A DNA stretch of 64,000 bases, taken from NCBI GenBank assembly GCA_028641055.1, contig CM054062.1, positions 234,992,376 through 235,056,375 of the forward strand, in the 5' to 3' direction. Source of the DNA: Alopecurus myosuroides. Taxonomy: Eukaryota > Streptophyta > Magnoliopsida > Poales > Poaceae. Shown piece by piece: positions 22,805 to 33,909 of this stretch; the stretch's first letter is position 1, and every line of letters starts with the position of its first letter. A program made the translations under genes and the position numbers. Below the pieces are notes generated by a model. The model saw only the letters and a program-made list of their open reading frames with translations. It ran no database searches and was not told the DNA's origin.

Positions 22805-23664
22805 GGTGTTCCCCCGGAGGATCATCCTCCGGGTCGACACGCGCGCTCGGAAGCGACAAGTCAGGGTGGGCCCATGCACACCACGTTCAGCCACACGTTT
22901 CTTATTTGCTCTTTTTTCCTCGTTCTCTGCTCGCTCCGTCCCCGATTCCCCAAACCAAAACAGGTCGCCGCTCTACTTTTCTCTGCCGCCCCGCCGTCGC
23001 CGGAGATGGGTCTCACCGGCTCCAGGCCATGCGGATCTCACCGGCTCCAGGCCATGCGCCGCCGGCCAGCTCCCGCCCTCGCTCGTCGTCATGCTCCTCC
23101 ACCGGCGCGTCGTTGTTCCCGAGTTGCTCCTCTGCCCGATCTAACCGTCCCCATCCTTCTTTCTGCATGCTACTCTCGCCACGAGCCTAGGCGCCGTCCT
23201 CTCGTCCGACCACACGAAGGCCGGCTGCCGTGCTCCCGAAGACCGGCAGTGGGGGTCACGTGCTTATGGGTGATTTTACATGGCGGCGAAATTTTGCTAC
23301 ATACTCTTATTTTGTTTGTTTTTTGTGTAAAATTTTTGCTATGAGAACTCCGGCGATATGTCCGACGAGGTCATTTTTTGCTAATATATGACAAAAATTT
23401 TGCTACAATTGTTTTATTTTTTGCTATAGTAGTAAAAAAAATTGCTCACATTTTTTATGCTACAGTAGTATTTTTTTTTTCTACGATAACTCCGGCGAGG
23501 TCCGCCTTCTTCCTTTTCTTTTTCTTTGGTGAACCGTTTTTTACTACACGGAGCAAAAGCGGGATTTTTTTTACTACATAGAGCAAGTACCAGATTTGGG
23601 GCAAAAAAGTACACGTGTCAGCTTGGGGATCCGGGGATGAAAATTTTTGATACCGGGGGACGCC
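22805..23664. mobile_element. Possible Mutator-like element with TTTTTGCTAC-rich interior
   Basis: The left end (GGTGTTCCCCCGG...CATCCTCCGGG...GACACGCG) and the reverse complement of the right end (GGCGTCCCCCGG...CATCCCCGG...GACACGTG) share an interrupted pattern like long terminal inverted repeats. The left end holds a near-perfect palindrome at 22813-22833. I could not find a matching 9-bp target duplication, so the boundaries are tentative. The interior has a GC-rich part (22870-23270) and a T-rich part (23280-23600) with degenerate TTTTTGCTAC units. No transposase frame is seen. Confidence 0.4.
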
Positions 23665-23737
23665 CAGCACTGTCCTGCAACATATCATTAAAAACTAGTA
23701 GTAGTATGTACTACTCATGCATAAACGTACAGCAACA

Positions 23738-26700
23738 GAAGATGGAATTAATGTTTCGCTCTCTTCCCTCCCCTTCCCCTCGTCCGCCCCGGCCCCCTGC
23801 TCGTGGTCCCTCCCCTTCGGAGCTTCCACCCCCGTCACCCTCGGTCCTCCCGGCGGGAAGGTCTCCTGCAGCCTCGGCGGGTAGGCCGCCGTGCGCGGCT
23901 GCGGCCCGGGATGGCGCGACTGGGGGGAAGCAGATCTCGAGTGAGCGAGATCTGGGCCAGAAGGTGGACTGGAAGTTCACGGAGGAGGAGGTCCCTGCGG
24001 AGGAGGAGGCGGCGTGGAGTCGGGAGTTGGCGGCGATGTCAGACGCGGACCTAGATCGGGTGCTGCGCGCAGGATCTGCCTTCCTAAGCAAGGCCGACGA
24101 GGAGCGAGGCTTCAAGTGTATCGGCAAGTGGAGCGCAACCTCCGTGCTGTTGCACGATTCTTCGTTGGTGAATCACGGTGAGATCGATCTGTCCTTGGGT
24201 GGTCGAATCCTTCTTTCCGATTCAAGAGGTGCGGTGGATGACGCGCGGTGGCGGGAGGTAGAAGATCGGTTTGCGGCGGGAGCGGAGCTTGTCTTCACAC
24301 ATTAACGTGCCGTGGTGGGCGCGGTGATGCGGCTGCAGGAGCTCGCCGTCTCGGAGGAGACGCCCGTGCAAGCTGGATTGAGCGCAAAATCCATGTCGCC
24401 CCCGCTAGCCGCAAAGGATCGTAGTGGATCTGATGGCGCCTCCAAGCTGCAGAAATTGGGGATGGCGTTCGACGACGAGGTGGATTTAGAGTTCCGGCGA
24501 GTGCCACAAATCAAGCACGCGGGCAGTCAGCCGAAAGTCAACGAACAATCACCTAGAATTTTTGAAGCAGAAGGAAGGATCACAGCGGGGGAGAGGCGAT
24601 GCATCATTGCGGAGAATGATGTGATCAAGGTAGGAAGGAGTGCAGGGCATCCATTGTTGACTGCAGAGGTGCTGGGGAGGAACGAAGCAGAGAAAATCAT
24701 CATAGGTGGGGGGAACCTGTGCTGGGCTTGCAGGTGGTCTTAGAGGATTTCCTGTGCAGGGTGCGCAGGGCTTCGTTTGGCGAGAAGGACCGCGCAGGGG
24801 CGAGCTCGTCGGCGGGGACGGTGACCGGCGGGGGGATTGATAAGGTTGGGGTGGAGAGGATGGGCCCCACTGGACAGGGACCTGGGCGGGGGCCCATTGA
24901 CAGTGGAGCAAAAACTGTCGTTGAGGTAACCGAGTCGGGCGGCCTTTTTTGGGATGGGAGGCCCAAAACTGTTCGCGAATGGGCCGCGTTATCAGATAAA
25001 AGGGGGGCGTGGATATGGGTTGACCGCAAATCTCCGGTCTCACACTCCACATTAGGGTTCTTGGCATCCAGGGAGGAAGTCAGGCGATTTGGCGGCGGGT
25101 CTAGGAGACTCACGAGATCGGAAGAGAAGAGGATCGAAGGTAGATCCTTCGCGCAGGTGGTGAAGGGGATGTACCGGCAGGATAGGGATGGCCGCTTCCC
25201 GCCGAAGAGGGCTGGGGAGTTCCATCGACAGAGCGGGCAGGGATCTGGCTATGGAGGGCAGAGGGACCAGGAAGAAGAACAAAGGGACAAGAGGAGGCCG
25301 GACTTCCGCGATGATAGGAGGTGGGAGGAACAGCGCATGCAGTTCCTCCGTCCACCGCTGCAAGCCCCGTTCCGCGGTCGCGAGGAGGTGCCACCGCCCA
25401 GAGGGGGGACAGATGAGGAGATCTGACCCACCCCTGCTGCGGCACTGCATGCTGAGAGGGCCTTGAGGGAGAAGGCGCTGCGTTCGTTCGACAAGCAAGA
25501 TGAAGGGGGATCTGGAAAGGGTGAGGTTTCTGCCTTGGACTCACCAAAGAAGAAAGCGGTGATGTACTGCCACAAATGCACAAAGACTGGACATCTTCAG
25601 AGGGACTGTACAGGCCCGATGGCGTGTTATACCTGTAAGAACTCAGGCCATGTCGCTGCTGAGTGCGTTGAGGGCCGATTCAGGCCCTCCATCAGAATCT
25701 GTGGTGGAGGCGCTGGAGACAAGATGTTCTACAGCCTCAGGCTTGAAGTACCGGAGCACCTGTGTGTGCCCTCCACGGTGACAGGGGTGCTCACGGTGCT
25801 GGAAGGAGAATGCGATGAGAACGCGGTACTTCTTGAGCTTGCAGCGTTATTCGACAGGGACTGGACCTGGCGCCTAAAGAGTATTGGAAAAAATGATTAC
25901 ATGGTCGAGTTCCCGGATGTGGCGAGCAGACGGGAGGTGACTAAGTTCGTGAACGGATTCAAATTCGTCTCAAATGACTCCATCTACGTCAGGGTGACGG
26001 AATCTATAAGAGAATTCGAAGCTTTTGGTATGCTTGAGGAGGTATGGGCAAGACTGTACGATTTATCAAAATGGGCTAGGTTTGAACTTGCAGTTTGGGA
26101 ACTAGCTTATATGGTGGGTGAGCCGAGGGAAGTGGATACGGGATCACTTACAGGGGAAACACCCGTTAGAGTGAAGATTGCTTGCAAAAACAAGAATCAG
26201 GTGGATGGATATTATAACGTTTATATCAATGGAAGGGGTTTTCACCTTGAATGGGAGGTGGAGAAAGAGGTGGGGGATCAGTCTTCGAGCCGTGGCTCAC
26301 CGCCTCCGGATGATAAGAGAAAGGATGAAGAACAGAGTGAACGCGAGGAGGAGGGAGATAGGCACAAGGAGAGAAGATCTAAGCATAAGGAAGATAGGTT
26401 CAGGGAGGACGACTGTGATGAAGAGATGTCAGTTAGTAGCCATGATCCGAAGAGGGATTCAGAGGCTGGATAATCTAAGAGGGCTGCGGGACCTGTGCCA
26501 GAAGTGACCTACTCTCTTGCTAGCTCGGGAGAGAGTAGTGAACGCACGCTTAGTGGGGGGGTGGCTGCTGAAAATTTGAAGGACCCAGTGGCCAGTACCA
26601 GGGTCATGGGCAAAGAAACTATGGATGTGGGAGGTGCCAAAATTAAGATTGACCAGCTTAGGTTAGAGGGGGAATACCAGGAGGAGGAGAAGGAGGACCA

Positions 26701-27394
26701 TGTGTTGAAAAAGGAGCTCTCTCAGGTGGAAAAGCAAGAAGTGGATCCTTCTGTGACCGAGCAAGCTACGTGGACATTGGTGGCGCATGGTAAGAAAGCT
26801 GCGGGCGGAGGCGAAAAGATGAAGGCACCGGCAGTTGCGGAGCGTCAGAGTGAAAGGATCTCAAACAAAAATGATGAGTTGTCTATCATGACAAGGGCGG
26901 AACAGAGAGCATCCAAGAAGAACGACATATCAGGTACGCTTAACACATTTCATGTTTTTAATACGGTACCGAATGCGTGTCTGGTTGATCTTGCTAGGGA
27001 TAGTCATGTGATTTTTGAGGGTTCACAAGAAAACATAAATCAACAAATCAACATATTTAAGGCAAAAAAATTGGCGGAGGCAGTGTTAGCGGTGGCAAGA
27101 GATAAAGTGAGGAAAGAAGAATTAGAAGACAAGGCTGGTAAGAACCAGACTGCGGCGGTGGCTGCAGCTGGTCCTGATGCTAGGAGGCAGGATGACGCGG
27201 TGGCTGAAGATGTTATCCCTGAATCTCCTCTTCGTTCGATGGAACTTGAGGTGGAGAGGGACTTGGAGGTGGACGAGCAGTCGCCACTCCTAAAGTCTCG
27301 GTTGAAAACTGCCCGAAGTGGGTGCAGTTCCAACAGCAAGAAGGGAAGGAAGAAAGGGAAGAGCGGGGGAGGACGGAGAAAAAGAGTTAAATGA
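23738..27394 (+). pseudogene. LINE ORF1 (nucleic-acid-binding, two zinc knuckles)
   Basis: ORF1 of a plant L1-like LINE, a protein expected to coat the element RNA. ATG at 23740 (MELMFRSLPS). The frame runs to a TAA at 24303, continues in frame to 24743, then shifts by one base near 24720 and continues to 27394 with two further stops (TGA at 25424, TAA at 26471). Features in order: Pro/Arg-rich start; acidic helix near 23970-24080; Arg/Glu-rich region; two CX2CX4HX4C knuckles (CHKCTKTGHLQRDC and CYTCKNSGHVAAEC, about 25567-25665); a DUF4283-like block (DWTWRLKSIGKNDYMVEF, 25860-25915); then charged tails. The stop TGA overlaps the ORF2 ATG (ATGA, 27391-27394). Confidence 0.85.
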
Positions 27395-28125
27395 CAGTGT
27401 TATTCTATAATGTTAGGGGTGTTGGGGTGGTTGGAAGGAGGCAACAAATCTGGGAGGTGGTTCAACAGAAGAAAGTGTCCATTATTTGCTTACAGGAAAC
27501 TATCAAAGCCAAAATGTCTTGGAAAGTGATGAGAGACATCGGGGGTCCGTTCCAGTATGATTGGGTTGTGAAACCAGCTGTTGGTCACTCGGGGGGTTTG
27601 GCCATGGCGATTAGAAAAGATTTTTTCGAAGTGGAATCTAAGGAGCAAGGGGAGTTCTTCATGAGTGCGGTCGTGAAGGACCTGGCTAATGGGGGCAGAT
27701 GGGAAGTGATCAATGTGTATGGTCCGGTCGATTCCGACAAAAAGGACAGTTTCTTCGCAGAAATTACCGACAAAGTGCTTAGAGCCACTGTCCCAGTCTG
27801 TGTGGGGGGTGATTTTAACTTGATAAGATTTGCGAATGAGAAATCCAGTGGCCTGGTGCATAGGACGCTTATGTTGAAATTTAACGTGATGATCGATTTG
27901 TTACAACTCAAGGAACCGCGCCGTGGTGGGTGCAGGTATACTTGGACAAACAAACAGGTCAAACCTACTTTAAAAGTGCTGGATCGTGTTCTGGTGACAC
28001 AGTCCTGGGAAAATCTTTACCCGCTGTTTACGGTTGACACTCTGATCAGGTCTGGCTCGGATCATTGCCCAGTGGTGGTTGCCTTCTTACTTGAGAAAGA
28101 ACCCTCTGAACAGGCATCTAGATAA
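27391..28125 (+). CDS. LINE ORF2: endonuclease domain only
   Basis: N-terminal AP-type endonuclease of LINE ORF2, which nicks target DNA to start target-primed reverse transcription. ATG at 27391, stop TAA at 28123-28125, 244 residues. Catalytic motifs are visible in order: NVRG (Asn, residue about 7), QET (Glu, about 36), VYGP, GDFNL (Asp/Asn, about 141), RYTWTN, and SDHCPV (Asp/His, about 228). The reverse transcriptase that should follow is missing: past 28125 the sequence belongs to a Gypsy remnant. Full ORF2 proteins of this class exceed 1,000 residues, so this is a 3'-truncated copy. The endonuclease frame itself is uninterrupted. Confidence 0.9.
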   Translation: MTVLFYNVRGVGVVGRRQQIWEVVQQKKVSIICLQETIKAKMSWKVMRDIGGPFQYDWVVKPAVGHSGGLAMAIRKDFFEVESKEQGEFFMSAVVKDLANGGRWEVINVYGPVDSDKKDSFFAEITDKVLRATVPVCVGGDFNLIRFANEKSSGLVHRTLMLKFNVMIDLLQLKEPRRGGCRYTWTNKQVKPTLKVLDRVLVTQSWENLYPLFTVDTLIRSGSDHCPVVVAFLLEKEPSEQASR

Positions 28126-28168
28126 TCCATGTAATGTACTGGAAGCCTTGCATAAAAATTAGTAACAA

Positions 28169-28834
28169 TTATTTTTTTTTAGGAAGCTCATGGTTAGGAC
28201 ATTTGAGTATTAATGTTTTCATTCTTCCCCAAGCTTGAGAAATGATTTCCCCATCACGAGGCCAAAAATTATAAATGTAATTTCTATCTAAATACAATTC
28301 ATAAGAAGAATAAAATTTAGAGTAAAATAGAGATTCAAGCTCCTTCCACTCCAAATGATGAGGATCATCTAGTAGCTCATAACACTCCCTTTCTTTGTCC
28401 CTAAGTGACAAAAGGAATAGCCCCCTCTTAACTTGGTCCATTGAAATACATGCACACTTGAACAACCCGCATAATTCATGTATAAAGAGTAAATGATCAC
28501 TAGGATAGACAGTTCCATCTCCAAAATAGCAGTTATTCATGACATGTTCAACATTTTTCATAGGTATTTTAAAAGGAATACTTTCAGCAGGAGGATTTAA
28601 AATATCACAAGCATCATTAGATTTATCACATATGGAAGATAAAGTATCATCAGAGCAATTTTTCTCCTGTAAACCCGGGGAACTAAAAATATTATAGAAA
28701 CTAGCTTCCCCAAGCTTAGACTTTTCCATAGCATTAGAAATAATGGTATCCAAAAAAATAATACTAATAACATTGCTACTAGAATGCAAACAAAGATCTC
28801 TCATATTTTTGTTATTTTCCAATAAGCCTAACAA
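28169..28834 (-). pseudogene. Gypsy gag fragment
   Basis: Open minus-strand frame of 221 residues; the track start is likely not the true start. It shares NNKNMRDL and NAMEKSKLGEASF with the relic at 8165-8928, but continues into a clear retrotransposon gag region (IPMKNVEHVMNNCYFGDGTVYPSDHLLFIHELC, then SLRDKERECYELLDD and SWEELE-like, about 28540-28320) and WGRMKTLILKCPNHELPKK. This is the capsid-like part of Gypsy gag. It is cut at the left by the deletion near 28130. Confidence 0.8.
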
Positions 28835-28961
28835 GTGAAAATAAAAACAAGAAACAAAAAGATATAATTGCAGAATCTAAAGGAAACAACTTCGAGCACT
28901 CACAACCGAGGATGTGAGTACCTTTTACCTTACCTTCTGGCAACGGCGCCAGAAAAGAGAT

Positions 28962-30377
28962 TGATGTCTACGCATGCTTCTATTCTTGAAGACAGTGTTG
29001 AGCCTCCAAGTGCAGAGGTTTGTAGAACAGCAACAAGTTTCCCTTAAGTGGATCACCCAAGATTTATCAAACTCAGGGAGGAAGAGGTCCAAGATATCCC
29101 TATCAAGAAACTCTGCAATTACGATACAAGAAGTCCCTTATGTCGCCAACACACCTTATACAATTGTCAGTTGTATAGGTGTACTAGTTCAGTGAAGAGA
29201 TAGTGAAATACAAGTAATATGAATGATTATAAGTGATAATAGCAATCTGAAATAAAAATGGCAGCACACAAACATGTAGCAGAACTGATTGTAAACGGTG
29301 TTTCAATGCTTAGAAACAAGGCCTAGGGATCATACTTTCACTAGTGAACACTCTCAGCAATAATAACATAATTGAATGCATAAATATCATCTCTTCACTA
29401 TGCTACTCCGAACCACTCTCCGATCGGATAACAAACACCAATAATTGAGTAGGGTTGTCAAAGCACTCCTTAGAGTTCGCATTTCCCCACCCAGGTAATC
29501 CCCACGCTATCACCATGAGACCTACATGGTTCCAAACAAACACCACAATTTCATAGGGTTATCCAACATAATATAAATATCATGTTAAACCACACGGTGC
29601 ACACACTGTCACCATTACACCATGATCAAAGTGTCTGCGGAGATCTCATAACAAAACCACTTGAGTAGCATAACAGATAAAGAGTAACATATACTTATTC
29701 AACTAGATTACAAAGCTCATGATCACATAAATATCACACCATGGAAGAGAGAGATGAAACACATAGCTACCGGTAGAGCACTCAGCCCCGGGGGAGAACT
29801 ATTCCCTCCTCATCATGGGAGACAGCAATGGCGATGAAAATGGCGGTGGAGTCGACGGAGATGGCCCCGGGGGGACTTCCTCGTCCCGGCAGGGTGCCGG
29901 AGCAAAGATTTATGTCACCCGAAACTTGTCGGCGGCGGCGGCGGAGCTACTGAACTTTTCGTGGAAGGGGGGGTGATATATTTAGGTTTTATGAATCGAG
30001 GGAATAAATAGGCGAAAGGGCGATGGCGGTGGGCAGCCAGGGGGCGCACCGCCCTAGGGCGCGGCCAGGGCGGACCCGCGCCCACCCATGGTGTTGGCAC
30101 CCCTCTGCCCCACTCCGGGTCTCTTTTGGACTCCGTTGATCCTCCGGGAATTCTAAGACTTCTAGGCTTCGAATCATCTAATTCTGAGAATATTTCCAGA
30201 ATAACTTTTCTGAAACTAAAAACAACAGAAAACAGGAACTGGCTCTGTGACATCTTGTCAATAGGTTAGTCCATGAAAACGTCCGAAAAATGAAGGAAAA
30301 CATGTGAAAACATAAAGGTATTGGATAGAAAACAAGCATGGAGCATCAAAAATTATAGATATGTTTGAGACGTATCA
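28962..30377 (-). repeat. Gypsy LTR (5' LTR of remnant)
   Basis: 1,416 bp, same family as the LTRs at 4066 and 9104, and somewhat more diverged. The primer site on the minus strand (TGGCGCCGTTGCC) is at 28936-28951, ten bases to the left. Confidence 0.9.
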
Positions 30378-31240
30378 GTGCCCTTGCTCAGTAGCCTTCC
30401 GGAGGATATGATGTAGAAGGTCAATGCCAAGCACAAAGAGAAGAGGAGACAAGGGGTCCCCTTGTCTTAGCCCTCTCCCATGCTTTATTGGAGGGTCGGC
30501 GATGCCATTGAGAAGCACCCTAGACGAGGACGATGAAAGGAGCACCGACACCCAATCCTAGGAAACCCCAAATGTTGAAGAAGGTCCATTAAGTAATCCC
30601 ATCTAACCGAGTCAAACGCTTTCTTTATATCAATCTTGAAGAGAAGCGCCGACTTCTTGGAACTGTGAAGTTTTCGAGCTAAGCTCTTGACATAGAGGAA
30701 AATATCATGGATGCTTCAAGTCTTGATAAAAGCACTTTGGGCATTGGACACGATCTTGTTCATGTGGGGGGGGGGCAAGACGTGCGACCATCATCTTTGA
30801 AATGAGCTTGGCAATTGCATGGATGAGACTAATAGGCCTAAAGTCGGAGACCTCCTCCGCACCATCCTTTTTTGGCAATAGGGCGATATTCGCGGAGTTG
30901 AGCCAATGGAGGTTGTTGACGTGTAGAGAGGAGAACTCATGTATAACGGCCATAATGCCCCTCTTCACGATGCTCCAACAAGCTTTGAAGAAGTCCCCCG
31001 TGAAGCCATCCGGGCCGGGGGCCTTTTCACTTGCGGTTTTGTCCACCGCGGCCTTCATCTCCTCTTCCGTGAAAGGCGTGTCAATGGAGTTGAGGTCACA
31101 CGCCGGACGCGGAATAATGCCCCAATCTAAGTTGACAAGTCTAGGAGAGCCCTTCTTGAAAATTGACTTGAAATGCGCATTGATGATGTCCCTTTCATTG
31201 CAATGCCTCAATTGAAGTTGACAAGTCTAGGAGATCCCTT
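30378..31240 (-). pseudogene. LINE reverse transcriptase fragment (3' segment of an inverted LINE)
   Basis: N-terminal half of a LINE reverse transcriptase on the minus strand. Motifs in order from 31211 down: HFKSIFKKGSPRLVNLDWG (linker), KAPGPDGFTGDFFK (RT block 0), ALLPKKDGA, FRPISLI, then after a frameshift in a 10-G run at 30766-30775: ALLFKIDIKKAFDSVRWD and RQGDPLSPLLFVLGIDLL. It stops at 30377 where the Gypsy LTR begins, so the YADD block and the 3' end are absent. Near 31215-31245 the start of the segment is duplicated (see findings). Adjacent to, and head to head with, the LINE segment at 31241-31925. Confidence 0.85.
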
Positions 31241-31925
31241 CTTGAAAATAGGAGATTTACTTGGAGCAATGAGCAAAATGGCCCGACCTTAAGTAAGATT
31301 GACGGTTTCTATTGCAATGAAGAGTGGGACGTCGCTTGTTCGGATCGCATCCTTCATGCGCTCTCATCTTCGCTCTCCGATCATTGCCCCCTTCTCCTCG
31401 CCAATGGTATAGGACCGAAGAGACCGAATCCTTCTGTTTCGAGAACTTTTGGATAAAAATGCCGGGGTTTATAGAGGTGGTAAACAATGCGTGGAATGAG
31501 CACTTAATCCACGAGGATCCATGCCACCGCCTGTTCCACAAGCTCAAGATAACGGGCCAATGTTTGAGACGTTGGAGCATGACTCTCTTGCCCAAGGCAA
31601 AAGTGGAGCTTCATATGGCCTTGGAGGTGATTCTTCGTCTAGACATTGCGCAAGAATCTAGAGCCCTTAGTGTGGGAGAGAGGGATATCCATCTTAGGTT
31701 GAAGAGGAGGATTATTGGGTTGACGGTCCTTGGGAGATGTAGGAAAAGGCAAAACTCGAGGGTTGCTAAGCTCAAGGAGGGGTATGAAAATACAAAGTTC
31801 TTTCATCTACGCATCAACGCCCGAAGAAGAAAAAAACTTCATCCATCGGCTGAGACATAACGATGGATGGGTCACGGCCCATGATCAAGAAAGGATAATG
31901 TTTCTTCTCTCTAAGAAAATAAAAA
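31241..31925 (+). pseudogene. LINE endonuclease end and linker (inverted 5' segment)
   Basis: Plus-strand ORF2 segment that in element order comes directly before the RT segment at 30378-31240. It reads RRFTWSNEQ, LSDHCPLLL (end of endonuclease), then after a frameshift NFWIKMPGF, EHLIHEDPCHRLFHKLK, and KLKEGYENTKFFHL-type linker (frame 31324-31860), ending GWVTAHDQERIMF near 31905. No catalytic domain is complete. The arrangement, with the 5' segment inverted next to the 3' segment, suggests twin priming or a rearrangement. Confidence 0.8.
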
Positions 31926-32080
31926 TTGTGCTGATAACCAATAATGCCTATCCTTGTGGGACTTGACAACAGTACCCAAAGCCACTCTCGTTCACTTTGT
32001 AGCTTCGGAGGAGTGATCCAATATGCCTTTCTTTTTGAAATTTAAACACCTTATATAAAGCATGCAAGCCTCCTCATTAA

Positions 32081-33905
32081 AAACCTTCCAGTCCCCGCAG
32101 GTACCCTGGTAAGGAAAAGAGCGCGTCTGAAACTTGCAGCCCGAACCACAAATTATCCAGGATTACAATCCTTTCTGATACACGCATCAAGAAAGGATGG
32201 GGTATAATTGATCCAGAGGCATCTACTCCTCTCCTGACTAGGGTATTGGGCACAAAGATGCGCCAATTCATTAGCTAGTCTAGGAATAAAACTCACACTC
32301 AAATTATCAAAGTTCCCAATCAGATCGTTTGCCTCCAAAAGAATAGCAGACACCGAAGATCTTCCATAGTTAGTTGCTTTCCACATATCAACGATTTGTA
32401 AAGAATCCGATTCAATCTCCACATCTCTTACCCCTCTTTCCATCGCAAATTTTATGCCGTCACGAATTGCAAAGGCCTCCATAGTCAGCGGGGATGCTCC
32501 TCTCTCGTACCAACACGCCTGCGCCGCTATCAACTTGCCATTGTGATCTCGCATGGCCACCCCTGTAGCACCGTTATTCTGAACATCCGAAAACGCTGCA
32601 TCAACATTGAATTTAAACGTACCTTGCTTTGGGGGTTTCCATCGAATTTTGGGCTTACCGAGCCTTAGTTGTCTCTTACCCGTTTCCAATAAATCATTAG
32701 CTAAGTCACTTGTCCATTTAACCGACTGCGAAACGGTCCTCGAAGATTCACCGTGTCGTCTAGCATTTCTTTCCGAGCACACGGCCCAGGCTCCACATAA
32801 AATGACAGTACCAATTTTCGCAGGAACCATCGCTTCATTGACCATATCACTAGCCCAAGTCCTCGGGTGAAGATCAGGTACTTTGGTACCAGTAACAGAC
32901 CTGATTTCAGCCCAGAAGTTCTTTGCCCATGTGCACTTAAAGAGTGCGTGGAAGATTGTTTCCGGCTGCCCACACTCATCACAAAAATGTAACCTTTCAA
33001 TATGTCTTTTGCAAAGCACTTCTTTTGACGGTATAAAACCGTTCATCACACGCCACCAGAAGTTACGAACCTTGGGAGGGACCGGTATTCTCCAAAGTTT
33101 TTCCACTCCTCAGAATTGTTACCGATCGATGATTCCACTTGGTTTCCACGTGCCTCGTGCAGCAAGCATTTGTAAGCGTACTGAACAGAGAAAAAGCCCA
33201 ACCTCTCCGGATGCCAGGCCCAGGTATCCTCCATAAACGCCCCTACAGGAATACGAAGGATAGCTTCTGCATCAGATTGTATAAAATTCATCCTTACTTT
33301 ATCAATTAACCAATTATTCGAAACCGGACACAGCAGCTCCTCCACCCGTGAAATCTCACTGTTTCCCTCCCTTCTCATAGGTTTCCGAGATGGGTTATCC
33401 GGTATCCGGATCAGTCCATACGTTTATCGTAGAACCATCCCCAATCCTCTTTATCAGCCCAAGCCGTAATGCCTCCCTTCCATGTAATATAGCTTGCCAA
33501 GTGTGAGAAGATCCTCTTTTCCTAGTCGCTGCCATGAACTCCTTGTTGTGAAAGTATTTGCCTTTGAGTACTCGAGCACATAACGAATTTGGATTCGAAA
33601 TTAACCTCCAACCTTGCTTGGCTAGCATAGCATGATTGAAGAGTTCGAGGTCTCTAAACCCCAAGTCGCCCTCACATTTTGGCCTAGCCAAATCTTGCCA
33701 TTTGCACCAGTGCATCTTCTTCTTGATTTCATCCCCACCCCACCAAAACCTTGCTATAATAGCTGTAATCTTCTTCAAAAATTTCTTTGACAGTTTAAAA
33801 CAACTCATTGAATATGTAGGCATTGCTTGACAAATTGCCTTAATCAAAACCTCCCTACCCGCGCTGTTTAAATGTTGAGGAACCCATCCGTTCACAAGCC
33901 TTTTA
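32081..33905 (-). pseudogene. LINE ORF2 C-terminal part: RT thumb, zinc-binding region, RNase H
   Basis: Minus-strand frames 33895-33395, 33378-33046 and 33106-32153, joined by frameshifts. In order: the RT thumb and connection (GWVPQHLNSAGREVLIKAI, FWWGGDEIKKKMHW, GDLGFRDLELFNHAML), then a zf-RVT region (PPKVRNFWWRVMNGFIPSKE, CDECGQPETIFHALFKC). The RNase H domain follows, with the acidic residues expected: Asp in FNVDAAF, Glu in TMEAFAIRDG, Asp in ESDSLQ, and the conserved LANELAH. RNase H would remove template RNA. It ends near 32153, followed by a short 3' UTR. Confidence 0.9.
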
Positions 33906-33909
33906 ATTT

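Larger units (their letters stand above)
28126..30377 (-). mobile_element. Gypsy remnant: 5' LTR, primer site and start of gag
   Basis: Minus-oriented Gypsy fragment related to the element at 4066-16437. The LTR (28962-30377) begins TGATGTCTACGC and ends GACGTATCA, the primer site is at 28936-28951, and the gag start lies to its left. The left edge near 28130 is ragged, without LTR or duplication, so the rest of the element has been deleted together with the 3' part of the neighbouring LINE. At the right it abuts LINE reverse transcriptase. Confidence 0.88.

Noticed and set aside
24549..25583. Several minus frames of 110-170 residues
   Set aside because: Antisense shadows of LINE ORF1, Pro/Ser-rich as expected for the complement.
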